From an uncultured Planctomycetota bacterium (GTDB lineage: Bacteria > Planctomycetota > UBA11346), in contig CAIUVD010000030.1 in assembly GCA_903902515.1 (NCBI GenBank), positions 1 through 46,004 of the forward strand: DNA of 46,004 bases. The letters are read 5' to 3'. The translations under genes and the position numbers were made by a program. The notes under the pieces are model-generated. The model was not told the DNA's origin, made no database searches, and saw only the letters and a list, made by a program, of their open reading frames with translations. This document shows, one piece after another, positions 29,098 to 37,085 of the stretch. How positions within the stretch are numbered: position 1 is the first letter of the stretch; each line of letters starts with the position of its first letter.

Positions 29098-29156
29098 GAG
29101 CGGAATGCCCTGGCGTCAACCATGCCATATCACAAAAATTGACGTAAACTTTTGTT

Positions 29157-29186
29157 CATATATGTTTTACAAAAAAAATTAGTCAA
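29157..29186 (-). promoter_or_regulatory. Sigma-70 type promoter for the chemosensory operon
   Basis: On the minus strand TTGACT (29186-29181) and TATATG (29162-29157) are separated by 18 bp in the most AT-rich segment between the receiver gene and the sigma-54 activator gene. Transcription would start near 29150, leaving a leader of about 50 bases before the receiver start at 29097. The GACAAA palindrome at 29196-29211 lies ten bases upstream of the -35, where an activator or repressor could act. Confidence 0.5.
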
Positions 29187-29195
29187 CACATGGAG

Positions 29196-29211
29196 GACAA
29201 AGGCTTTTGTC
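29196..29211. repeat. Palindrome GACAAA-N4-TTTGTC, copy next to the promoter
   Basis: A perfect 6-bp inverted repeat with a four-base centre (GGCT). The same arms recur at 29300-29315 with a different centre (AATC), and a lone GACAAA lies at 29279-29284. Its place just upstream of the promoter candidate makes it an operator candidate for the chemosensory operon. Confidence 0.45.
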
Positions 29212-29268
29212 GACCCGCATCGCCACGGATCAGATCAATCCATGCAAGCTTTTAGAATTTCAGGAACA

Positions 29269-29315
29269 ACGACCTCCATGACAAACCATGTGGGGTCGTG
29301 ACAAAAATCTTTGTC
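29269..29315. repeat. Inverted repeat and second GACAAA-N4-TTTGTC palindrome after the sigma-54 activator gene
   Basis: ACGACC at 29269-29274 pairs with GGTCGT at 29294-29299, extended inward by CATG/CATG with a small bulge, which could form a hairpin. Directly beside it is the second perfect GACAAA-N4-TTTGTC palindrome at 29300-29315, five bases from the activator stop. No T-run follows on the minus strand. It may be a termination or processing structure, or a distal operator for the chemosensory operon. Confidence 0.4.
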
Positions 29316-29320
29316 GTCCC

Positions 29321-30703
29321 CTAGGCGTCCCTGCCCCGCCGACGCAGTCGATAGGAAATCGCCTGCTTGGTGACCCCCAACAGCTTCGCCGCTCGGGTTT
29401 GATTGCCCTCTGAGCGGCGCAGGGCCTCATCAACCAGGGAGGCCTGGGCGGCTTCCATGGTCGGCAGAAGGGCTGGCCACGACCAGGATTCTGGTTTTTT
29501 CACCGGCATCAGCAGGCGTCGAGAGCCGTAATGAAGATCCGCCGCCGTCCACGGTGTCTCGTCGCGGTGGCGGGTCAGCGTATCCACCAATAGGGCATCA
29601 AGTTCCCGGGCATTGCCCGGCAAGGGGTGGTGGGCCAGGGCGTGCAGGAAGTCTTCGCCAAGCACCGGCAGGGGGCGATCGGCCGCCACCGCCGCCCGGC
29701 GGAGGAAATAGGCCACGAGCAAGGGCAGATCGGCGGGTCGTTCGCGCAAGGGTGGCAGGTGGATCTGGTGAGCGGCCAAGCGGTAGTAGAGGTCGCGCCG
29801 GAAGTGGTCGGCGGTGATCCGAACTTCCAGGTCCTGGCTGGTGGCGGCGATTACCCGGATGTCGGCCTGGCGCGGTTGGTCTTCACCAACGGGGAAATAG
29901 TCGCCGTCTTGCAGCAGGCGCAGCAGTTTGATCTGGGTCGGCAGGGGCAGGTCGCCGATTTCGTCCAGGAACAGGGTGCCGCCTCGGGCGGTCTCGACCA
30001 GACCGGCGCGATCGCTGATGGCCCCGGTGAAGGCGCCCTTGCGATGACCGAACAGGACATCCGATACCAGGGCGTCATCCATGCCGCCCAGATTGCAGAC
30101 GACATAGGGCCCAAAGCGTTCGCTGATGGCATGGATGGCCCGCGCCAAGACATCCTTGCCGGTGCCGGTTTCACCGGTGATCAGCACCGAGCGCGTCGAG
30201 GTCGCAATGGCCTCGGTGTAGCGCAGGATGTCCTTGAGGTGGGGATCCTCGGTGATGAAGCCGCTGAAAGCAGGATGCAGTTCGCGGTCCCGCCGAAGAA
30301 ATCGCTGGGAGAGTGCCTGCCGCTCGGCCACGACCGCCGCATGGTTCAGGGTCCGTTCGAGGGCCGCCCGTACCGCCTCCATCTCCAGGGGTTTGGTCAG
30401 GTAATCGAAGGCCCCGGCCCGCAATAATCGGACCGCGGTCTGGGCATCCGTTTGGCCGGTAGCGACGACCACCTGAGCATCAGGATAGCGTTCCTGCACC
30501 TCCGCCAGCACGCTGTCCCCCGAGCGACCGGGCAGGGTCAGATCCAGCATGACGACGGTGGGCGGCCAGCCTTCCAGGGCCGTGACCAGTTGCCGTGGAT
30601 CTGGGATGACACGGACCTCGGTGCGGGGAATGGTCCGAACGATGCCCGCCAGCACCTGGGCCGCCAGGGGATCATCTTCCACGATCGCAATGCGACGATT
30701 CAT
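29321..30703 (-). CDS. NtrC-family sigma-54 activator response regulator
   Basis: 460 residues. Receiver domain with D10/D11 and phospho-acceptor D54 ([12 protein letters not shown]), then an AAA+ domain with Walker A GETGTGKD (177-184), the sigma-54 contact loop GAFTGA (223-228) and Walker [13 protein letters not shown] Fis-type helix-turn-helix ends the protein ([20 protein letters not shown]). With GAFTGA intact it should open sigma-54 promoters when phosphorylated. Its ATG overlaps the kinase stop by four bases, so the two are a cognate pair. The targets are unknown; the nearby chemosensory operon is a candidate, although I found no good -24/-12 site in front of it. Confidence 0.93.
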   Translation of the reverse strand: MNRRIAIVEDDPLAAQVLAGIVRTIPRTEVRVIPDPRQLVTALEGWPPTVVMLDLTLPGRSGDSVLAEVQERYPDAQVVVATGQTDAQTAVRLLRAGAFDYLTKPLEMEAVRAALERTLNHAAVVAERQALSQRFLRRDRELHPAFSGFITEDPHLKDILRYTEAIATSTRSVLITGETGTGKDVLARAIHAISERFGPYVVCNLGGMDDALVSDVLFGHRKGAFTGAISDRAGLVETARGGTLFLDEIGDLPLPTQIKLLRLLQDGDYFPVGEDQPRQADIRVIAATSQDLEVRITADHFRRDLYYRLAAHQIHLPPLRERPADLPLLVAYFLRRAAVAADRPLPVLGEDFLHALAHHPLPGNARELDALLVDTLTRHRDETPWTAADLHYGSRRLLMPVKKPESWSWPALLPTMEAAQASLVDEALRRSEGNQTRAAKLLGVTKQAISYRLRRRGRDA

Positions 30704-31926
30704 GAATGGCTCTCCCCGCCCACCGGTTCGGGCTGGTGGGGGAGGGTGAGCGCGACGGTGGTGCCGTTTCCCGGCTGACTGTGGATGGCCAGGGTACCGC
30801 CCATCTCGTCGACGACGCGGCGGATAATGACCCAGCCCAACCCCGTGCCGTCCTGACGGGTGGTGAAAAAGTCGAGGCCCAACCGTTGCTGGGCTTCGCT
30901 GCTGATGCCCGGACCGTCATCCGTGACGCTGATGACCACGCCCCCCGTGGCCGAAGTGGTGGCGGTGATGGCGATGGTGCCGCCGCCCTCCGCCAGGGCT
31001 TCGGCGGCGTTGGTCAGGAGGTTGGTCAGCACCTGCTCGAGTCCCATCCGATGGGTACGGACCCGCGCAGGAATGGTCGGTAGGGTGATCGAACAGGCGA
31101 CGATGGCCCGGTCCAGGTAGGGCCGCACCAGACTGACGACATCGGCGATGACCTCACCGATGGCGACCTCCTCGACCGGCATGGGGCTGCCCTTGGCATA
31201 GCGGCGGAGGTAGGTGTGGAGGGCGACCATGCGCCGGACCGTGGCCTGGACACCGGCCGAAATGGTCGGCATCTGCTCGCGAATCGAGGTCAGTTCCGTG
31301 GCGTCCAACTGGGCCTCGGGATGGGCGACGATGAACGCTGCCAGGAGCGGATCCAATTGGCGGATCCACTGTTCCAGCAACCCGACGGACAGACTGATGT
31401 TATTGAGGGAATGGTTCAGGTCATGGACCAGGCTGGCGCTCAGGACGCCAAGGGTGGCCAGCCGGTCGGCCCGTTTCAACAAGTGCTGCTGTTCGAGATC
31501 CCAGGCCCGGCGGTGGACCTCCTCGGTGACATCACTGGCCAGACCAACGCTTCGTCCCCCGGCCACCGCTTGGGTCCGAATCCTCAGCCAACGCATGCCT
31601 TTTCGCGGGTGCCGGATGTGAATGCGGTAGTCGAGGGACTCCGGCAGACGGGCGGCGAGCCGCCCAAAATCCTCGCCCGAGCGCGCCTCCACGACTCCCG
31701 CGAGGGACGTAAAGAACTCCTGAGGGTCGGTAGCCAGGGCCACCCCCCAAAGCTCCTCCATGGAACCCTGGACCAACTCCTGACCGCCGACATCGGCGCG
31801 CCAACTCCACAGGGCCCCCTGCAGGTGGACCGCCGCCAGGGCCAGCATGCCCTCGTGGCTGGAAGGTTGAAGAACCTCCGGGGAGGTCGCCACGACGGCC
31901 CGGCAAGGGACGGCATCGGTCGTCAT
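30700..31926 (-). CDS. NtrB-like sensor histidine kinase, soluble
   Basis: 408 residues. A PAS-like sensing region covers roughly 35-135 (ALWSWRADVGGQELVQGS and RIHIRHPRKGMRWLRIRTQA). The dimerisation/phosphoacceptor helix carries H168 in LVHDLNHSLNNI. An ATPase domain follows with N box LTNLLTNAAEALAEGG and G box VTDDGPGIS, then GTGLGWVI. No membrane segment is seen, so it senses something in the cytoplasm. GGGA lies six to seven bases before the ATG. It phosphorylates the sigma-54 activator encoded directly downstream with a four-base overlap. Confidence 0.9.
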   Translation of the reverse strand: MTTDAVPCRAVVATSPEVLQPSSHEGMLALAAVHLQGALWSWRADVGGQELVQGSMEELWGVALATDPQEFFTSLAGVVEARSGEDFGRLAARLPESLDYRIHIRHPRKGMRWLRIRTQAVAGGRSVGLASDVTEEVHRRAWDLEQQHLLKRADRLATLGVLSASLVHDLNHSLNNISLSVGLLEQWIRQLDPLLAAFIVAHPEAQLDATELTSIREQMPTISAGVQATVRRMVALHTYLRRYAKGSPMPVEEVAIGEVIADVVSLVRPYLDRAIVACSITLPTIPARVRTHRMGLEQVLTNLLTNAAEALAEGGGTIAITATTSATGGVVISVTDDGPGISSEAQQRLGLDFFTTRQDGTGLGWVIIRRVVDEMGGTLAIHSQPGNGTTVALTLPHQPEPVGGESHS

Positions 31927-31969
31927 GGTAGATCCCTGAAGTGAGTCCCTAAAGAGGCCCGTCCGCCTG

Positions 31970-31987
31970 AAAAATCTCGCGATTTTT
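31970..31987. repeat. 7-bp perfect palindrome in the kinase leader
   Basis: AAAAATC (31970-31976) and GATTTTT (31981-31987) are complementary around a four-base centre, about 45 bp upstream of the kinase start. It could be an operator or a small leader hairpin. The 192-bp gap that holds it becomes AT-rich toward 32000-32075, where the kinase promoter probably lies. Confidence 0.4.
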
Positions 31988-32118
31988 GCCGGGAGGAAAT
32001 ACGCTCATGAAAGCGCTGGTAAATCTATACGCATATTCAAATCGTTAACTATTTTTTCAAGGATTCCTTGATGCGCCATGGCGTACGATGCCTGTGCAGG
32101 AGCCGCCCAGATGAACGA

Positions 32119-32853
32119 TCATCCCCAAGACGGGGCATCCAGGCCGGCCAGGGCCTCCTGCAAAACCTCCAACGTCCGCGTCATTTCCCCCGGGAGGGAC
32201 TTCCAGGCGGGGTCATGGCCATCTTCGGCTTGGCGGGCCTGATGGGCCAGGCGGGCCAGGCCGAGAGTGCCCGCGACCCCAGCAAGGCGGTGGATGGAAC
32301 GGCGGGCTTCGTCCGACTGCCCGGCCGCCCGGGCAGCGAGGGCCGCCGCCAATAAATGGGGGCCTTCCTGGCGAAACTGGGCGCCAATGTCGGCCAACAG
32401 GCCAGGATCCGTCGCCCGGCTCTGCTCGAACAGGTCCCGCCACACTCGGGCATCCAGACGGAGGATCCGCCGGGTAGTGACCGAGGCTATGATTCCGTTT
32501 TCCAAAACCTGCTGCAATTCCGAAAGACGAACCGGCTTGCGGAGAATCCCATCCATCCCGGCCTCCCGGCAGCGGGCTTCTTCGCCGGCCTGGGCTCCGG
32601 CGGTGACGGCGATGATCTGGACCCGCTCGCCGGGGGACTCGGCAGCCCGGATCTGGCGAGCGGCTTCATAGCCGTTCAACAGCGGCAGTTGCACGTCCAT
32701 CAGGATCAGGTCGAAGCCGCCCGTGGCCGCACGTTCAACGGCTTCCAAGCCGTTGTCCACGGCTTCGGACTCCAGGCCCAGGTGCTGCAATTGGGTCAGG
32801 ATCACCCGCTGGTTGGCAGGGTGATCCTCGACCACCAGAACGCGTGCCGCCAT
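32119..32853 (-). CDS. Receiver-HPt phosphorelay protein
   Basis: 244 residues. An N-terminal receiver has E9/D10, phospho-acceptor D53 (ILMDVQLPLLNGYEA) and the LRKPV lysine. A C-terminal histidine phosphotransfer domain carries H188 in SIHRLAGVAGTLGLARLA. There is no kinase or DNA-binding domain, so it can only move phosphate: D53 to H188 to another receiver, or the reverse. Such units are usually the tail of a hybrid kinase. It is read in the same direction as the kinase/activator pair, 192 bp upstream of it, so it may link that pair to another kinase. A hairpin lies 43 bp before its start. Confidence 0.9.
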   Translation of the reverse strand: MAARVLVVEDHPANQRVILTQLQHLGLESEAVDNGLEAVERAATGGFDLILMDVQLPLLNGYEAARQIRAAESPGERVQIIAVTAGAQAGEEARCREAGMDGILRKPVRLSELQQVLENGIIASVTTRRILRLDARVWRDLFEQSRATDPGLLADIGAQFRQEGPHLLAAALAARAAGQSDEARRSIHRLAGVAGTLGLARLAHQARQAEDGHDPAWKSLPGEMTRTLEVLQEALAGLDAPSWG

Positions 32854-32896
32854 ATCACCATCCGGAGGTGTTCAGGTTCCATGGGAGGCACCGCAG

Positions 32897-32936
32897 GGCT
32901 TCCTCGTACATCCGGGGAATGCGCTACGAGGAAGCC
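32897..32936. repeat. 12-bp hairpin upstream of the receiver-HPt gene
   Basis: Arms at 32897-32908 and 32925-32936 are perfect complements with a 16-base loop. It lies between the receiver-HPt start (32853) and the GH95 stop (33107), both on the minus strand, so it could end the GH95 transcript. No T-run follows, which weakens that reading. Confidence 0.5.
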
Positions 32937-32987
32937 GGCGGAACGTTGCAGGGAGAGTTTACACCACCCTCCCGACACACCAGATCC

Positions 32988-33155
32988 ATGGCGAATGGAA
33001 CAGGTATCGTCGACGTTCCTGCGCGTGAGGTGCTCGACTTTGCGATCGCCGCTTATGCCACCGCCGACGGCTTCACCGCCCTGATGACCGGGCCCTCGGC
33101 CAGCGGTCAGGCCCGAGTGGCGGTGGACTGGGGAGACCTGCGGCCGAGCCGGTAG
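32988..33155 (+). CDS. Possible small protein overlapping the GH95 3' end
   Basis: 55 codons from ATG at 32988 (MANGTGIVDVPAREVLDFA, then IAAYATADGFTALMTGP, then VAVDWGDL). Codon choice resembles real genes here, with G/C in most third positions. It runs against the GH95 gene and overlaps its last 49 bases. No ribosome site precedes the ATG and I recognise no family, so it may be chance or a remnant of a longer gene. Confidence 0.25.
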   Translation: MANGTGIVDVPAREVLDFAIAAYATADGFTALMTGPSASGQARVAVDWGDLRPSR

Positions 33156-35449
33156 ACCTCGCCGGGCGCCAGGGTGACCTCGGTGGTGGTCCCGCCGACC
33201 CGTAGGACGCACGCGCCGCCGTGGGGGGCGGTGATGACGGCCTCGGCCAGGCGGCCGTCCTGCCACGCCAGGTGCTCGACGGTGAACCCACCCCGGGCCC
33301 GCAGGCCCGTGACCCGGCCCGTGGGCACGGCGGGCGGCAGGGCCGGCAAGAGGTCGAGGATGACCCGTCCATCGGCGGCACGGCGGTGGGATTGCAGGAG
33401 CATTTCGAACAGCCCGGCGGAGGCTCCGAAATTGCCATCGATCTGAAACGGCGGGTGATCGTCAAACAGGTTGGGCAGGGTCGATTTCACCAGCAGCAGC
33501 CGGAGGTTATCCCAGGCCTGGGCGCCGTCGTGGAGACGGGCCCAGAAGTTGATCATCCATGCCCGACTCCAGCCCGTATGACCGCTGCCGTGGGCCACCC
33601 GGTGGTCGAGGGTCGCCCGGGCGGCGGCGGCCAGGTCCGGGGTATCCTGGGGATGGATGACGTCCCCGGGATGCAGGTGGTAGAGGTGGCTGATGTGGCG
33701 ATGGCCGGGCTCGACTTCGCCGTACTCCTCCAGCCATTCCAGGAGGCGGCCATCCCCACCGATGGTCGGCTGGGGCAGGCGGGCCCGGGCAGCCACCACT
33801 TCGGCGGCAAAGCCGTCCTCCAGGCCGAGCAGGGCATGGGCCTCGGCGCAGGCGGCAAAAAGCTGGTCGGTGATGGCGGCATCGATCATGCACCCGGCGG
33901 CCAGGCGGCCGGTGCTGCCGTCGGCCATGATGTAGGTGTTCTCGGGCGAGGAGGTCGGCGAGGTGATCAGGCGACCGTGGGCGTCTTCCACCATCACGTC
34001 GAGGAGGAAGCGGGCCGCATCCCGCAGCAGGGGCCAGGCCCGCATCAGCAGTTCCCGGTCGTGGGGCGCGAAGCGGCAGGCCTCCCACAGGTGGATCACC
34101 AACCAGGCCGCGCCCATGGGCTGGAAAGTCGCCGGGATGTAACCATCCACGGGGGCACAGTTGCCCCATAGGTCGGTGTTGTGGTGGGCGACCCAGCCCC
34201 GGGCGCCGTACATGTCCCGGGCCACCCGCTGGCCCTCGACGTACATCCGCTGCAAATGGTCGAACAGGGCCGTGTGGCATTCCGGCAGGGCGGCGACTTC
34301 GGCCGGCCAGTAGTTCATCTGCAGGTTGATGTTGATCGTGTATTTGCTGCCCCAGGACGGGAATGCCTCGTGGTTCCAGATGCCCTGGAGGTTGGCTGGC
34401 AGGGACCCGGGGCGCGAGGCCGCGAGCAGCAGATAGCGCCCGAACTGGGCATGGAGGGCCAGAAGCCGGGGATCCGCCTCGCCGGCCCGCAGGGCCTCCA
34501 GGCGGCGATCCGTCGGCAGGTGGGAGCGGTCCGGCCCCCCGAGGTCGAGGGCGACCCGCTGGAACTGGGGCTGGTACTCGGCGCGGTGGCGGGCCACCAG
34601 GGTCTCCCAGCCCAGGGCCTGGGCGGCCCGCACCCGGGCGAGGGAAGCCCGGCCGGGATCCGCGTCGCGGAAGGTCGTCCCCGCCGCCAGCCACAGGACC
34701 GCTTCGTCGGCCCCTTCGACCCGCAGGGTCTGACCCAGGCGGCACACCCGCCCGCCGCGCACCGACACCGCTAGGGCGGCGGCAAAGGCCACGGCCCCCG
34801 CGCCACCCGCCTGACCGTGAAGCACCACCGCGTCGTCGCCAGCGGACAGAACCCCATCGGACTGAACGCACAGGGCGACGCTGCGCTCGATGCGCGTGCG
34901 GAAACTGATGGCTCCGGCCCGGTCCGCCCGCAGGCGGACGGCGATCACGCCATCGGCGTGGCTGGCCACATACTCGCGGACCAGGGTCACGCCGTGGATC
35001 GCAAAGCGGGTGGTGGCGATGGCCGTGGCCAGGTCCAAGTCCCGACGATACCCCGACAGCACCGGCTCCTGGTCGTAGCGATACCCCAGACCCGTGACCA
35101 CCCGCCCGGCATCATCCCCGGGCAAGTGGTTCCAAATCACCAACTGCCCGAGGGGTTCGTAGTGCCCGAGGACCCGGGGAATGCCATCCAAGCCGTCCGA
35201 GGCCAAAACCTCCGCCGCCCGGGGCTGGCCCGCCGCCAGCAGACGACGGACCTCGGGCAGGACCCGCTGGGCGTCGGGATTGGTCCGGTCGTGGGAACCG
35301 CCATACCACAGGCTGTCCTCATTGAGCCACAGGACCTCGTTACGGGGATTGCCCGCCACCATCGCCCCCAGCCGACCGCTGCCGAGGGGCAGGGCTGCGC
35401 CCCAGGAGTCGCCGGCGGGGGTGTCATACCACAGGGTCGTGTCCGACAT
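33107..35449 (-). CDS. GH95 alpha-L-fucosidase/galactosidase family enzyme, cytoplasmic
   Basis: 780 residues. Full-length GH95: an N-terminal beta domain (LWYDTPAGDSWGAALPLGSG and WLNEDSLWYGGSHDRTNPDA), then the (alpha/alpha)6 barrel with NINLQMNYWPAEVAALPECH, GWVAHHNTDLWGN and TSPTSSPENTY. By family analogy E503 in SPENTY is the general acid and the Asn pair in the barrel supports the water. AGGAG with six-base spacing favours the ATG at 35449; an adjacent ATG at 35452 and a longer frame to 35497 are less likely. There is no signal peptide, so it acts inside the cell, unlike the exported GH29. Substrate preference (1,2-alpha-L-fucosides or L-galactosides) is from family knowledge. Confidence 0.93.
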   Translation of the reverse strand: MSDTTLWYDTPAGDSWGAALPLGSGRLGAMVAGNPRNEVLWLNEDSLWYGGSHDRTNPDAQRVLPEVRRLLAAGQPRAAEVLASDGLDGIPRVLGHYEPLGQLVIWNHLPGDDAGRVVTGLGYRYDQEPVLSGYRRDLDLATAIATTRFAIHGVTLVREYVASHADGVIAVRLRADRAGAISFRTRIERSVALCVQSDGVLSAGDDAVVLHGQAGGAGAVAFAAALAVSVRGGRVCRLGQTLRVEGADEAVLWLAAGTTFRDADPGRASLARVRAAQALGWETLVARHRAEYQPQFQRVALDLGGPDRSHLPTDRRLEALRAGEADPRLLALHAQFGRYLLLAASRPGSLPANLQGIWNHEAFPSWGSKYTININLQMNYWPAEVAALPECHTALFDHLQRMYVEGQRVARDMYGARGWVAHHNTDLWGNCAPVDGYIPATFQPMGAAWLVIHLWEACRFAPHDRELLMRAWPLLRDAARFLLDVMVEDAHGRLITSPTSSPENTYIMADGSTGRLAAGCMIDAAITDQLFAACAEAHALLGLEDGFAAEVVAARARLPQPTIGGDGRLLEWLEEYGEVEPGHRHISHLYHLHPGDVIHPQDTPDLAAAARATLDHRVAHGSGHTGWSRAWMINFWARLHDGAQAWDNLRLLLVKSTLPNLFDDHPPFQIDGNFGASAGLFEMLLQSHRRAADGRVILDLLPALPPAVPTGRVTGLRARGGFTVEHLAWQDGRLAEAVITAPHGGACVLRVGGTTTEVTLAPGEVYRLGRRSPQSTATRA

Positions 35450-35571
35450 CATCGTCTCCTGAAGGCCCACGGGGAGGTGGGATGACCACGGTACCACACG
35501 GCCGTTTACGGATAGCGGAATCCGCGCACCCGCCGGACCCTCACCCCCGCCGAGGCAGGGATTCGTGCGGA

Positions 35572-37059
35572 TTACTTCTTCTTGGGATCCTTCTTTTCTT
35601 CGACCGGGGCCGGGGCTGGTACCCGAGGCTTGGGCTTGGCCGCCGCGTCATGGAACAGGATCATGTCCGGGATCTTGGTTTTGCGCATGACCGGCCCGTC
35701 GATGGAGACCTCCAAGAGCGGCCTTGTCGCCGCAGCGGATTTGAAGTACTCGATCCGCACGGGGTGCGTGCCCTCCCGAAGACCGATCCGGCCCATCTTC
35801 TCCACCGCACCATGAATGCCGTCACAGTCCGTGACCAACTGATCACCAATGAACAGGCGGCTGCCATCGGAACTGCGCAAGAAAAAGGTGTAGACGCCTT
35901 CCGCCGGCAGGTCCACAAAGCCCGTGAACACCAAACCGAAGTCCGACAGCAGGGGCAAGGGCTCTGGATTGGTTTCGTCTTCGATCACCGCCTGCAGATC
36001 CGGCCCCATGGCGATACCCTTGGCATCCGGCTCGCCAATTCGGCTCATCATATCCCGACAGTTCTTGAACTGTCCGCGAAAGACCTCGTAGGTCAGGGCA
36101 TTGGCCTTCTTTCCCGGCCGTTCCGGGGCCCGGCTCTTGGCTTTCTCGAAACGAACCTCGGCACGAGCCGTGGCGCCATTGGCGGGGTTGGTGGCAATGG
36201 CGATCAGGGTGCAGTTGGTGCTGATTTTGATCGGCCGCTTGTAGAGCGTGCCGGATTTGGGGTGCGGATCCTTGCCGTTCAAAGAGTAGCGGATCTCAAC
36301 CTTCTCAGGATTCCGGACCCGGTGGGGGATGATCGGCACGGTGATGGTGCCCAGGTAGTCCCCGCCCTGGATCTCCAGGGTCATGGGCGCCTTGTCGAGG
36401 GTCGCGGCAATGGCCTTGGCCGCCACGGTAGCCAAAGCGTTCTGGCCCACCTGATTGACCCCCAAATCGCCAATCACGTTCGGGCCCAGGGGCTCCAGGG
36501 CGGCCCGAAAATCTGCAACTTCCAGATTGTTGGCAGCCGCCACAGACCGTACGGCCTCCGCATACCCCGCCACCAAAGGCTCATGCGTTGCCCCGCCGGC
36601 CTTTTTCTCCGGTGGGATCGGGGCGACCAGGACGACCAAAATGCCCTCATTGGTTAACTGGCGCACCACCGAGCCCAGGAAGCCTTCGTACTCGTCCTTG
36701 GAAACCGGCTTCAGGGGCGGTTCCACCATGATTTCCGAGAGGCTGACATTGATGATGACCATGGTCGGCTTGTTGTTCACCAGCTGACCGGCACCGGCCG
36801 ATTCCAAACCTTTGATGCGGCCGGAACCCCGAGCTTCAATCGTCACCCCGAGTTCAGGCCGCTTGCTGGCCATGACGCGGCGTAACTGATCCACCCAATT
36901 GATGGACCCCTGCTGGAAGTGGGAGTCGCCAATCAGCACAATGCGGTCGCCGCGTTCCCAGGGGGTCGCCTCGTCAATGATGGGGTCAAGGTTCGCCTCG
37001 GCGGACCACATCACCGACGCCATCAACACCAGGGCAGGCAGCAGCAGGAAGCGAACCAT
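35572..37059 (-). CDS. Exported SGNH-hydrolase-like protein with a PA14-type domain
   Basis: 495 residues from the ATG at 37059, which has GGGAG about eight bases upstream and gives the signal peptide MVRFLLLPALVLMASVMWSA. Domains in order: an SGNH/GDSL region (VLIGDSHFQQG, with S46 as the candidate nucleophile), a beta domain near 215-320 resembling chitobiase/FN3-like repeats (VEIRYSLNGKDPHPKSGTLY), and a PA14-like carbohydrate-binding region near 365-465 (GFVDLPAEGVYTFFLRSSDG). The tail is Lys/Pro-rich. The usual D-x-x-H of the hydrolase appears as DLGVN at 198-202, with Val in place of the His. The enzyme may therefore be inactive or use another base. The gene follows gltX by 26 bp. Confidence 0.85.
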   Translation of the reverse strand: MVRFLLLPALVLMASVMWSAEANLDPIIDEATPWERGDRIVLIGDSHFQQGSINWVDQLRRVMASKRPELGVTIEARGSGRIKGLESAGAGQLVNNKPTMVIINVSLSEIMVEPPLKPVSKDEYEGFLGSVVRQLTNEGILVVLVAPIPPEKKAGGATHEPLVAGYAEAVRSVAAANNLEVADFRAALEPLGPNVIGDLGVNQVGQNALATVAAKAIAATLDKAPMTLEIQGGDYLGTITVPIIPHRVRNPEKVEIRYSLNGKDPHPKSGTLYKRPIKISTNCTLIAIATNPANGATARAEVRFEKAKSRAPERPGKKANALTYEVFRGQFKNCRDMMSRIGEPDAKGIAMGPDLQAVIEDETNPEPLPLLSDFGLVFTGFVDLPAEGVYTFFLRSSDGSRLFIGDQLVTDCDGIHGAVEKMGRIGLREGTHPVRIEYFKSAAATRPLLEVSIDGPVMRKTKIPDMILFHDAAAKPKPRVPAPAPVEEKKDPKKK

Positions 37060-37085
37060 GGCGAAATCTCCCAAGGGATGAACGG

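Noticed and set aside
29112-29127. Sigma-54 promoter-like GG-N10-GC on the minus strand before the receiver gene
   Set aside because: The -12 element is poor (ACGC), and transcription would start only a few bases before the start codon.
33221-34774. Plus-strand frames opposite the GH95 gene
   Set aside because: Gly/Gln/Val-rich antisense translations of a clearly recognised enzyme.
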